Below, piece after piece: positions 1 to 4,875 of a stretch of 5,860 nucleotides of DNA. The translations under genes were made by a program, and so were the position numbers. The notes beneath the pieces were generated by a model. It ran no database searches. It saw nothing but the letters and a program-made list of their open reading frames with translations, and was not told where the DNA came from. Source of the DNA: Ruminococcaceae bacterium UBA1447 (GTDB lineage: Bacteria; Bacillota; Clostridia; Oscillospirales; Acutalibacteraceae); assembly GCA_002329225.1 (NCBI GenBank), contig DCTF01000163.1, forward strand, positions 21,842-27,701. The letters are read 5' to 3'. Position 1 is the stretch's first letter; each line of letters begins with the position of its first letter.

Positions 1-45
1 AACGGCAATGTTTTCGGGTTAAAAAAGGAGGCTCAAAACATTTGA
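1..45 (+). CDS. 3' end of a gene cut by the window edge (unknown product)
   Basis: Frame 1 is open from the first base and ends at TGA 43-45, giving a C-terminal tail NGNVFGLKKEAQNI. The tail is too short to assign a family. By the order of the array it would be the end of the preceding immunity gene, but that is inference. The stop overlaps the TTG start of the next gene (TTGA, 42-45), and that gene's ribosome binding site lies inside this frame, so the two would be translationally coupled. The alternative is that the frame starting at 42, which is also open to the window edge, is the real upstream reading and this tail is chance. Confidence 0.35.
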   Translation, partial: NGNVFGLKKEAQNI

Positions 46-278
46 ATAATCTTGGAAAGCAAACGGTTAAGCGAACAATTAATTCAACTACAAATAAAGG
101 AATAAAGTCAGGGTTTAAGGAGGCCGGAAAAGCTTTTGCATATTATGGGAAGAATACCGCAAAATACTATAGAGCTTTTGCGGCTGGCTTGCATAGAGAT
201 GTACTCTATATCGTGGGAGAAGCCGTAGCATCGTCAGATTATATGAAATACAAGTATCGACGATTGGCAAACTGGTAA
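42..278 (+). CDS. Putative orphan toxin C-terminal fragment, unit 1
   Basis: This encodes a 78-residue basic protein of no family I recognise. The TTG start at 42 is supported by an AAGGAGG site at 25-31, 10 bases upstream. There is no signal peptide or clear membrane segment. The first half is rich in Lys, Thr and Gly (residues 5-40, KQTVKRTINS onwards) and looks helical. The end is aromatic and basic (YMKYKYRRLANW). Size, lack of a secretion signal and position 5 bases before a small membrane protein match the toxin-tip half of an orphan polymorphic-toxin cassette. The reading frame is also open upstream to the window edge, so it could instead be the tail of a longer toxin cut by the edge. 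No catalytic residues can be named. Role is inferred from context only. Confidence 0.5.
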   Translation: MNNLGKQTVKRTINSTTNKGIKSGFKEAGKAFAYYGKNTAKYYRAFAAGLHRDVLYIVGEAVASSDYMKYKYRRLANW

Positions 279-283
279 CTGCT

Positions 284-703
284 ATGAGTTTGGAAAGACA
301 AATCTTACTTGTAATGCTTTGTTATCTGTTGTCATTTTTCTATATTCGGATGTTTATTTGGGGAGTAATAGGTTATCAATTAAATAACAGTGCCCTAAAG
401 AAGAGGAGAAAAGGTCTAACATTTAAAGAGTGGCTTTTTTATAGTAGATATCGAGAAGAAATACCCAAAGTATTAATTGCTGTGTACATGGTAATGTTAT
501 TAATTCACCCGATTGTTTTGATTACATGCGTTGTTTTGTATTTTTTGTTAGGGATGAATGAAGTTGGGCCGATGCTTGCAAAAGGAGTTTCCTTGTTTTT
601 TTTCGGCTGGCGGTTAATATATTTTTTGATGTTTTGGAGTCCGCGGCCTGGAATACCATTCGGAAGATGGATAAAGAAGAAAAGAGGTAATAGGAAAAGG
701 TAG
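284..703 (+). CDS. Small membrane protein, probable immunity protein of unit 1
   Basis: This encodes a 139-residue protein with hydrophobic segments at about residues 7-30, 62-90 (long, with Pro76 in the middle, so possibly a hairpin of two) and 101-118. A basic loop (LKKRRKGLTFKEW) follows the first segment, and the C-terminal tail is strongly basic (GRWIKKKRGNRKR), so the tail should be cytoplasmic. I do not recognise the family. The ATG lies 5 bases after the stop of the preceding fragment, with no good ribosome binding site of its own, which suggests translation coupled to that gene. Immunity proteins against toxins that act at the membrane are often small membrane proteins of this kind, and this is the basis for the proposed role. 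A plain hypothetical membrane protein is the alternative. Confidence 0.6.
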   Translation: MSLERQILLVMLCYLLSFFYIRMFIWGVIGYQLNNSALKKRRKGLTFKEWLFYSRYREEIPKVLIAVYMVMLLIHPIVLITCVVLYFLLGMNEVGPMLAKGVSLFFFGWRLIYFLMFWSPRPGIPFGRWIKKKRGNRKR

Positions 704-881
704 CGGCCGGTATTCTATTAGTGAAAAACCGCTTGCCGGAGTTAATCTGCAATGATTTAATAGCCAATCTGCAGAACGATAGCATGTTTCAGTGATATAT
801 CATTTGGCAGTTGAAAACTTTACTTTTGACTCGGTTAGTCATATATTTATTTACTGGATGGAAATTATGCAAGGAGTGTGA
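702..881 (+). pseudogene. Decayed toxin C-terminal fragment, unit 2
   Basis: One frame runs from 702 to the TGA at 879-881 and is broken by only two stops, TGA 753-755 and TAG 780-782. It reads as three protein-like pieces: SGRYSISEKPLAGVNLQ, then FNSQSAER, then a 32-residue tail beginning HVSVIYHLAVENF and ending IYWMEIMQGV. The tail ends 6 bases before the GTG of the next immunity gene, exactly where toxin tips end in the better preserved units. TGA serves as a stop elsewhere in this window, so recoding to Trp is unlikely. I read this as a toxin tip inactivated by nonsense mutations. The frame could be chance, because the pieces are short and I cannot name the family. Confidence 0.35.
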
Positions 882-887
882 ACTGTT

Positions 888-1406
888 GTGAAACAAATTA
901 TTATACGGGCAATCAGCTTATCGGTTATTCCAATTGTAGTTGGAGCTTTATTGGCTTACATTACAAAAAGCAATAAAAAAGAGATGCTTAACAACCTTAA
1001 TAAAGAACATATATTAGTTCATTTGCCAAAAGTGAATATGTGGGTTGGATTTTTATCGACTTCATTTTTTTTGGTTTGTTTTTTTATGATGCTTTTATTC
1101 CCCAACGATACGGTGAACATAGGTACAATCACAGTAATCAGTCTTTTCATTTTACTTGGTATTTTTCTTGTGGCATCATCTTTGAATTGGAGAATCCGAA
1201 TATTCTGCGATAAAGATTATCTAATCTATAGAACAAGTTTTGGCAGAACATATAAAATTCAATACAAAGATTTTGTTTGTTATAAGGATGGTAACAGTAT
1301 GCTTACATTGAAGACTGAGAATAAGAGTTTTTTCGTGGATAAAAAGGCAACTAATCTTGAGTTCCTAATAGAAAGGCTTCAACAGCAAGGAGTTAAAAAA
1401 CACTAA
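888..1406 (+). CDS. Three-helix membrane protein, probable immunity protein of unit 2 (DUF6560-like)
   Basis: This encodes a 172-residue protein that starts at GTG with an AAGGAG site at 871-876. Membrane segments lie at about 5-26, 50-71 and 78-97. A soluble C-terminal domain of about 75 residues follows, with alternating beta-strand pattern (WRIRIFCDKDYLIYRTSFGR) and ends in a helix (LEFLIERLQQQ). The layout resembles a membrane-anchored small beta-domain. It aligns along its whole length with the product of 4876-5424: both share IP in the first helix, V-x-LP then VG before the second, FGR in the beta domain, and LKT/IKT before the last strand. From memory both resemble the family called DUF6560, but I cannot confirm this. 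Its partner toxin is the decayed frame just upstream. An immunity role is inferred from position and from the paralogue. Confidence 0.65.
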   Translation: MKQIIIRAISLSVIPIVVGALLAYITKSNKKEMLNNLNKEHILVHLPKVNMWVGFLSTSFFLVCFFMMLLFPNDTVNIGTITVISLFILLGIFLVASSLNWRIRIFCDKDYLIYRTSFGRTYKIQYKDFVCYKDGNSMLTLKTENKSFFVDKKATNLEFLIERLQQQGVKKH

Positions 1407-1440
1407 AACATATTAAAATATTTTATCAAATTGCTGATAG

Positions 1441-1696
1441 GGTTATTACAATGCCGGAAAACTCAAGCCTGCCAATAAGAAAGGACAAGTACGGTCAATA
1501 GAGCTTTATTCTCCTCATAAAACCGGTCCTCATCAACAATGGCATTGTCAGCTAAACAAGTGTCATAGCAACGGCATACCGAACGGACCGGCTAATTTTG
1601 CGAATCCATATAAACGCCGGTCTTTTTTCGGGAGGTCCTTCGGGACCATTATTAAAAGAGTTGGCAAGGCAAGGAATAAAAGTTGTTTTCCGTTAA
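1441..1696 (+). pseudogene. Frameshifted toxin C-terminal fragment, unit 3
   Basis: From 1441 one frame is open and protein-like: GYYNAGKLKPANKKG, then RSIELYSPHKTGPHQQWHCQ, LNKCHSNGIPNGPANFANPY. It has no usable start codon. At about 1612-1630 the sense moves to the next frame (+1), which reads AGLFSGGPSGPLLKELARQG IKVVFR and stops at TAA 1694-1696, 15 bases before the next ATG. The toxin-tip-then-immunity spacing therefore works only if both frames belong to one gene. The His/Trp-rich stretch (SPHKTGPHQQWHCQLNKCH) recalls tips of Rhs/WapA-type toxins, where I remember WHWQ-x-N-x-W; here Cys stands at both later Trp places. I infer a dead toxin tip lacking a start and carrying a frameshift. 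The nature of its activity is unknown. Confidence 0.55.
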
Positions 1697-1711
1697 ACGA
1701 GGTGATGATAA

Positions 1712-2332
1712 ATGTATTGGCAGAAGAAGAAATTAATATATGATATTTTAATTCCTCCAATTGCAAAGCCGTTTGAAGAATTTACAGTAAAAGAGGCAGA
1801 GAATTATTTTAATTGGCACATGAGTAATTTAAACGAAAGAGCACTGTATTTGGCAAAGTATTCAAATGTGCAATTAGATTATTCTGTTAATTCTTTAATT
1901 AATATTTGGACCTGGTTTTTAAAAGTAGCTGAGATTGAAAAAACGCAAAAAGAGAAACTGAATGAAATAAGGAATCAATTAAAGAGCAAACCAAAAGACT
2001 TTATTGATACTATATTAAAAGAACAATCAGAACAATTCTCACTTGAAACAGAATACATAATTAGAGATATTGCGATGTATTTCGGAGAGGCAATAGTTAA
2101 GAACAACAACAGTATTTATTGGGGATATCATACGGATATCAAAAAAGACTCTTTTGCGAATATGCCTCTTTTAATGGGATTTGAAGACAGAGATTTCAAT
2201 CCACCTTTTCAAACAGCTTTTGAACCTGTTTTCATTGTTCACGGAATAGCATGTAATATATTTGATAACGGTCATAATAAAAATGACTTAGTAAACATGT
2301 ATAAAAAGTGGCAGAGGATGATTTTTAATTAG
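1712..2332 (+). CDS. Soluble alpha-helical protein, probable immunity protein of unit 3
   Basis: This encodes a 206-residue acidic-to-neutral protein with no signal peptide or membrane segment, so it should be cytoplasmic. The ATG has a good GAGGTGAT site at 1699-1706. The N-terminal part (YDILIPPIAKPFEEFTVKEA, then ENYFNWHMSNLNERALYLAK) is followed by a Trp-rich helix (SLINIWTWFLKVAEIEK), a charged linker at about 85-115, and a conserved-looking block TEYIIRDIAMYFGEAIVKNN followed by IYWGYHTDIKKDSF. The block near the end, PPFQTAFEPVFIVH, leads into a last helix. I believe similar proteins occur next to toxin tips in Firmicutes, but I cannot name the family. The frame is intact although its partner toxin is frameshifted, consistent with selection for immunity only. 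Confidence 0.6.
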   Translation: MYWQKKKLIYDILIPPIAKPFEEFTVKEAENYFNWHMSNLNERALYLAKYSNVQLDYSVNSLINIWTWFLKVAEIEKTQKEKLNEIRNQLKSKPKDFIDTILKEQSEQFSLETEYIIRDIAMYFGEAIVKNNNSIYWGYHTDIKKDSFANMPLLMGFEDRDFNPPFQTAFEPVFIVHGIACNIFDNGHNKNDLVNMYKKWQRMIFN

Positions 2333-2361
2333 TCTCTTCTAATTTAACATGCCTAAGTATT

Positions 2362-2757
2362 TTGAACTTACTAATGCAACTTAGCAAATTCTATATAAAC
2401 AAACGGCGGAACAACAAGAGAATTGTCGGTAAAAAAACAGAGTTGCTCTATTATTTGAGGGTGGCCATTAATATTACGAGTTTTACTCTTGATATAAGTT
2501 TAGGTCTTGATGATATTGGAATAAGTGGTTCAATAAAAAATGGAGACACAACTAATGCGTTTGGTATAAGTGCGGATATTTCACAATTCAAAGTAGGTTT
2601 TGAGGGTTCTTCTACTGTTAAATGGGATGAGGAGAGTACAGATGTCACGAGTTACACTAATGCCAGTATCACTGGTTGGGGTATAGCTACTGTGTATATC
2701 TTTGCCACAACTGGACAATGGGTTTCATCACCACAACATCAACCAGCTTTTAGATAA
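2362..2757 (+). CDS. Headless toxin C-terminal fragment, unit 4
   Basis: The open frame gives 131 residues, but the start is doubtful. TTG 2362 and ATG 2374 lack a ribosome binding site, and the first ~33 residues (KRRNNKRIVGKK) look unlike the rest. From about residue 34 the protein is rich in Gly, Ser, Thr and Asp with a regular beta pattern (SFTLDISLGLDDIGISGS, NAFGISADISQFKVGFEGSS, SYTNASITGWGIATVYIFAT) and ends GQWVSSPQHQPAFR. I see it as a beta-rich toxin tip that has lost its upstream delivery part; the first third is probably not translated sense. The next gene follows after 18 bases. I recognise no catalytic motif. It may be expressed only if recombined back into a full-length toxin gene. 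Confidence 0.5.
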   Translation: MNLLMQLSKFYINKRRNNKRIVGKKTELLYYLRVAINITSFTLDISLGLDDIGISGSIKNGDTTNAFGISADISQFKVGFEGSSTVKWDEESTDVTSYTNASITGWGIATVYIFATTGQWVSSPQHQPAFR

Positions 2758-2760
2758 CGA

Positions 2761-2766
2761 AGGGAG
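2761..2766 (+). promoter_or_regulatory. Ribosome binding site deciding the start at 2776
   Basis: AGGGAG ends directly against the ATG at 2767, which is too close, but lies 9 bases before the ATG at 2776. The second ATG is therefore the likely start. Confidence 0.6.
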
Positions 2767-2775
2767 ATGGATATA

Positions 2776-3384
2776 ATGTTATTTAATTTGTTAAGAATAG
2801 TATTGTGGTTGATTATTTCTTCTTTCGTTGTTCTGAAAATAAGAAAAACAAAAATTGTTAGGAAAAAACTCGTTTCCTTCTTGATAGTTGTTTTGTGTTT
2901 GGGATTGATTTCGGTTTCTGGGATGTTTCCAATAGAGAATCTTTTTATTAATTTCAAATCTCCAGAAAGTGTATTTAATTATACAAACTCAGGTAAAGTC
3001 AATGATGTTTTATACGGCAAAGAGTCTTGCATGGCTATTTACTCAAATTGGAATAGTACTGGCGGGCACTACATCATACCGAAAACTGAAAAGGGGTATA
3101 AAATACCAAGCTATTTTGCCACAAAAATAGTGTCACATAAATTCGATAAAAGTGGGCTTTTCGATGTATATAATGTCAAGGGAACACAGGATTATTATGT
3201 TTTCGGGACAGTCAATTTGAAAGATGACGGAAACGAAATTGATATTTTCGACGGAAGTGATGAAAAAGTAGAAAGTAATATTATTAGAGTTGGGCATACA
3301 AATTTTATTTATTTCTTTTTAGATGATTTCTCAAACGAATACTACTTGCTTATTAACGGCGAAAAAGTATCAATTTCTAAATGA
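2776..3384 (+). CDS. Membrane-anchored protein, probable immunity protein of unit 4
   Basis: This encodes 202 residues from ATG 2776; an ATG nine bases earlier would add three residues but overlaps the ribosome binding site. Two hydrophobic segments lie at about 3-21 and 32-50, joined by a very basic loop (KIRKTKIVRKK). By the positive-inside rule that loop is cytoplasmic and the ~150-residue C-terminal domain is outside the membrane or at its surface. That domain begins after FPIENLFINFKSPESVFNYT and carries Gly/Tyr-rich strands (NSTGGHYIIPKTEKGYKIP, GTQDYYVFGTVNLKDDGNE) suggesting a beta fold. I know of similar two-helix proteins beside Firmicute toxin tips but cannot name a family. An outward domain would suit a toxin acting at the cell envelope. 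Partner: the beta-rich fragment 18 bases upstream. Confidence 0.6.
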   Translation: MLFNLLRIVLWLIISSFVVLKIRKTKIVRKKLVSFLIVVLCLGLISVSGMFPIENLFINFKSPESVFNYTNSGKVNDVLYGKESCMAIYSNWNSTGGHYIIPKTEKGYKIPSYFATKIVSHKFDKSGLFDVYNVKGTQDYYVFGTVNLKDDGNEIDIFDGSDEKVESNIIRVGHTNFIYFFLDDFSNEYYLLINGEKVSISK

Positions 3385-3392
3385 TTTTAATA

Positions 3393-3420
3393 CCCAGAGC
3401 CACCGTTTGGTAGCTCTGGG
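3393..3420. terminator. Stem-loop between convergent 3' ends, possible bidirectional terminator
   Basis: CCCAGAGC (3393-3400) pairs perfectly with GCTCTGGG (3413-3420). Inside, after one mismatch, ACC pairs with GGT around a GTTT loop. It sits 8 bases after the stop of the unit 4 immunity gene and 7 bases after the stop of the recombinase remnant on the other strand. There is no clean T tract on either side (ATAATCCC on +, TATTAAAAT on -), so it is a weak intrinsic terminator. It could also be part of an old recombination site. Confidence 0.55.
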
Positions 3421-3427
3421 ATAATCC

Positions 3428-3598
3428 CTAAACCTCCCCCGCAAACCTCCACACAATGGTAATTTCCTGAACTTCCTGTCCGGTAATCTTTTCATTGTTG
3501 CCAACCCGAATCTTCTCAATGAGCTTATTCAGGATTAACGGCGTGAGCGTGTCAATGTTCAAGTAGTTGGAGATGGTATGGCGCAGTCTCCGGGTATA
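3428..3598 (-). pseudogene. 3' remnant of a serine (resolvase/invertase-type) site-specific recombinase
   Basis: On the - strand a frame reads about 56 codons to TAG (3430-3428). It includes ISNYLNIDTLTPLILNKLIE, KIRVGNNEKITGQEVQEI and TIVWRFAGEV. The pattern LTP-x(2)-LNKLIEKI-x-V followed by a strand pair ending in a hydrophobic residue is the usual C-terminus of large serine recombinases of Firmicute mobile elements (region near DUF4368). The catalytic N-terminal resolvase domain and zinc ribbon are absent, so it is inactive. By hand count 3421-3600 is about 46% G+C against roughly one third in nearby genes, a sign of separate origin. At about 3571-3590 the sense ends and the pretoxin frame of the other strand begins, which marks the breakpoint. 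I am sure of a recombinase tail more than of its subfamily. Confidence 0.7.
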
Positions 3599-3788
3599 TG
3601 GTGGGAGCCATAACAGGCATCATAACGGGAGGATTAAGAAGTAATCTATGTTTTGTCGCAGGCACATCAATACTTGCATCTTCGGGACATGTGGACATAG
3701 AAAACATTCGTGCGGGGGATATGCTCTGGAGGAGTATTTTTCTCCCACTGTCATTAAGTTAACTCATGTATCGCTTGACGGAGTTTAG
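3574..3788 (+). pseudogene. Broken pretoxin HINT domain of a polymorphic toxin
   Basis: The + frame reads a Gly-rich lead-in (WYGAVSGYMVGAITGIITGG) and then the start of a HINT (intein-like autoprocessing) domain: CFVAGTSILASSGHVDIENI then RAGDMLW. CFVAGT with the following I-x-AGD is the mark of pretoxin HINT domains, which sit just before the exchangeable toxin tip and cleave it off, with Cys as the nucleophile. After W at about 3738 the frame goes to TAA 3760-3762, while the next HINT piece, VIKLTHVSLDGV, follows in another frame at 3750-3785, ending at TAG 3786-3788. About 15 or more residues that normally lie between are missing. The 5' part of the toxin gene is replaced by the recombinase remnant. 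Nothing here can work as a toxin. Confidence 0.75.
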
Positions 3789-3803
3789 TTGTGTTTTTAT
3801 TAG
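3775..3803 (+). promoter_or_regulatory. Weak candidate promoter ahead of unit 5
   Basis: TTGACG (3775-3780, 5/6 to the -35 consensus) is followed after 17 bases by TATTAG (3798-3803, 4/6 to the -10 consensus). It lies in degenerate HINT sequence, so a chance match in AT-rich DNA is quite possible. If real it would drive the unit 5 fragment and the DUF2019 gene, which otherwise lie downstream of the hairpin scar. The stretch 3804-3909 holds nothing else I can assign. Confidence 0.22.
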
Positions 3804-3909
3804 AAAGAATATCCCGATAAGCTCTGGAAGTGGTAAACAAATCCGTTTCTTGAGCAGTGCCAAAGAACTAAATCTGGATTTTCTAATAGCCGGGTAAAAA
3901 ATTCCAACA

Positions 3910-4080
3910 ATGCGATTAATATCAGTAAAAAGTGTTCATCAGAAAGTCAGTGCGCATTATAGTTCAAAATTTGATTTTACTCAGGGGAAAACGGTAAGAG
4001 ATTGGCTTGCGGGGCAAAGCTTCCAAAAACAGTATGAATATGGAATAAAAATACTACGAAAATTCGGGGTTAAAATTTAA
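3910..4080 (+). CDS. Toxin C-terminal fragment, unit 5
   Basis: This encodes 56 residues from ATG 3910: MRLISVKSVHQKVSAHYSSK, then FDFTQGKTVRDWLAGQSFQK and QYEYGIKILRKFGVKI. The same frame is open upstream to TAA 3895-3897 and reads plausibly before that back to about 3802 (SGSGKQIRFLSSAKELNLDF), so the ATG may only be an internal Met of a longer tip broken by that stop. There is no ribosome binding site. The dense conserved-looking core (VRDWLAGQSF, QYEYG) recalls tips of Firmicute Rhs/WapA-like toxins, though I cannot name the family or its activity. The stop overlaps the next ATG by one base (TAATG), the tightest toxin-immunity joint in the window. Confidence 0.6.
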   Translation: MRLISVKSVHQKVSAHYSSKFDFTQGKTVRDWLAGQSFQKQYEYGIKILRKFGVKI

Positions 4081-4424
4081 TGGACAATATAAAAAAAAAA
4101 TTCGTAGAGCTGTGTATGTTACGGGGTGGATTAACTAAAGAAGGTGTGAAAAAGAATAATAAAGCAATGGATGAATTATCAAAAATATATCATTTGTTTG
4201 ATAATGATATATCTTCTGCTCAACACTTTTATCTTGAGTTAATGAATCATGAAGATCCGTGGGTTAAATCTACCGCTGCGGCACATAGTTTGGGATTAAA
4301 TGTAAATGTTGACGCCGCAAAAAAAATTCTGAAGAGCATATCTAAAGATAAGGATCCAATTATATCATTTAATGCGGAAATGACACTTAAAGTGTGGAAA
4401 GAACAGGGTTATTTGATTTTTTAA
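4080..4424 (+). CDS. DUF2019-family immunity protein of unit 5
   Basis: This encodes a 114-residue soluble, all-helical protein. Two or three HEAT-like helix pairs can be seen: MDELSKIYHLFDNDISSAQH, then LELMNHEDPWVKSTAAAHSL, then AKKILKSISKDKDPIISFNA with EMTLKVWKEQG at the end. The H-x-D-P-W-V-K-x-x-A-A-x-H-x-L motif, the ageing-repeat style and the final FNAEMTL-x-x-W are characteristic of DUF2019, a small family found beside polymorphic toxins and thought to be immunity proteins. Length is near the family norm. The gene starts on the last base of the preceding toxin fragment's stop, has no strong ribosome binding site of its own and is likely made by translational coupling. Inference: it binds and blocks the unit 5 toxin in the cytoplasm. 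Confidence 0.75.
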   Translation: MDNIKKKFVELCMLRGGLTKEGVKKNNKAMDELSKIYHLFDNDISSAQHFYLELMNHEDPWVKSTAAAHSLGLNVNVDAAKKILKSISKDKDPIISFNAEMTLKVWKEQGYLIF

Positions 4425-4478
4425 ATGTATAAGTCAGGATTATTGACAAAGCAGAATTTGAGGTGAGAGCGGATTCCC

Positions 4479-4862
4479 TTGCCAAGTAGCCGAACCAAGG
4501 CGTATCATTGCAATGTAAAAACTGGTAGAAAAAAGCGTACCATAGCGCAGATAACAAAGAATACTGTTGTGGATGCAACTATAGGTGCTGTTGTAAGTAA
4601 AGTAGTTCAAATTAAAATTTCTGGTATTACAGCCGGAAGAAATAGTATGGGGGCAGTTTTTAAGTCTGGGTTGACAAAATTAAAGAACCAAACCGCATCA
4701 AGAATGTCTACCAAGGTTTTCTGCAAGGGTGTTGCGTCAAATTTTATATCAGATCTCGGTTTAGCCTCTGGTATGGGGGCAAAGAGCTTTCTTGAAAGTT
4801 CATGGGAAATGTATGACCAAATACCGACACCGACAGAATCATGCTATTGGTGTTCGCCGTGA
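4479..4862 (+). CDS. Orphan toxin C-terminal module, unit 6 (best preserved tip)
   Basis: This encodes 127 residues from TTG 4479, with GAGGTGAG at 4460-4467 as ribosome binding site (11 bases). An in-frame TGA at 4464-4466 rules out a start further upstream. The N-terminus is short and basic (SSRTKAYHCNVKTGRKKR). The middle is helical, rich in Ala, Val, Ser and Thr (NTVVDATIGAVVSKVVQIKI, SRMSTKVFCKGVASNFISDL), with weakly hydrophobic stretches at about 33-48 and 85-105 that could insert into a membrane. The C-terminus ends TESCYWCSP, a CxxC pair. No nuclease or deaminase signature is visible. The repeated pattern ITSGRNS/TKL-x-N-x-TASRMS is, as I recall, common in tips of Clostridial toxins paired with membrane immunity proteins, which fits the three-helix protein directly downstream. 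A pore-forming or membrane-acting toxin is a guess. Confidence 0.6.
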   Translation: MPSSRTKAYHCNVKTGRKKRTIAQITKNTVVDATIGAVVSKVVQIKISGITAGRNSMGAVFKSGLTKLKNQTASRMSTKVFCKGVASNFISDLGLASGMGAKSFLESSWEMYDQIPTPTESCYWCSP

Positions 4863-4866
4863 GGAG
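4861..4866 (+). promoter_or_regulatory. Ribosome binding site deciding the start at 4876
   Basis: GAGGAG overlaps the TGA of the unit 6 toxin (4860-4862). It abuts ATG 4867 but lies 9 bases before ATG 4876, so 4876 is preferred over both 4867 and the longer in-frame ATG at 4792, which would overlap the toxin by 71 bases. Confidence 0.65.
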
Positions 4867-4875
4867 ATGAAAAAA

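Noticed and set aside
522..785. Open frame of 87 codons on the - strand across the end of unit 1
   Set aside because: No ribosome binding site, overlaps the membrane-protein gene and the decayed toxin frame on the other strand; composition looks like an antisense shadow.
811..854. TTGAAA and TTGACT boxes as a promoter for the gene at 888
   Set aside because: No acceptable -10 box at 16-18 bases from either; AT-rich sequence gives such matches by chance.
702..881. TGA/TAG recoding to keep the unit 2 toxin frame open
   Set aside because: TGA ends several genes here (for example 3382-3384 and 4860-4862) and no recoding signal is visible; simple decay explains the stops.
1634..1647. GGTCC-TTCG-GGACC hairpin with a stable UUCG loop between toxin remnant and immunity gene
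   Set aside because: The stem is only 5 bp, no T tract follows on either strand, and it lies within the protein-like frame GGPSGPLLKE. Not enough for a terminator or regulatory element.
3766..3897. Small frame MYRLTEFSCVF... up to TAA 3895
   Set aside because: Its first part lies over HINT sense in another frame and it has no ribosome binding site; only the last ~25 codons might be leftover unit 5 toxin sense.
4443..4471. TTGACA promoter-like -35 box before unit 6
   Set aside because: At 17 bases spacing the -10 place reads AGAGCG, and the region overlaps the ribosome binding site of the next gene.
4792..4875. Longer N-terminus for the unit 6 immunity protein from ATG 4792
   Set aside because: It would overlap the toxin by 71 bases, adds a basic non-family-like stretch, and ignores the GAGGAG site placed for ATG 4876.
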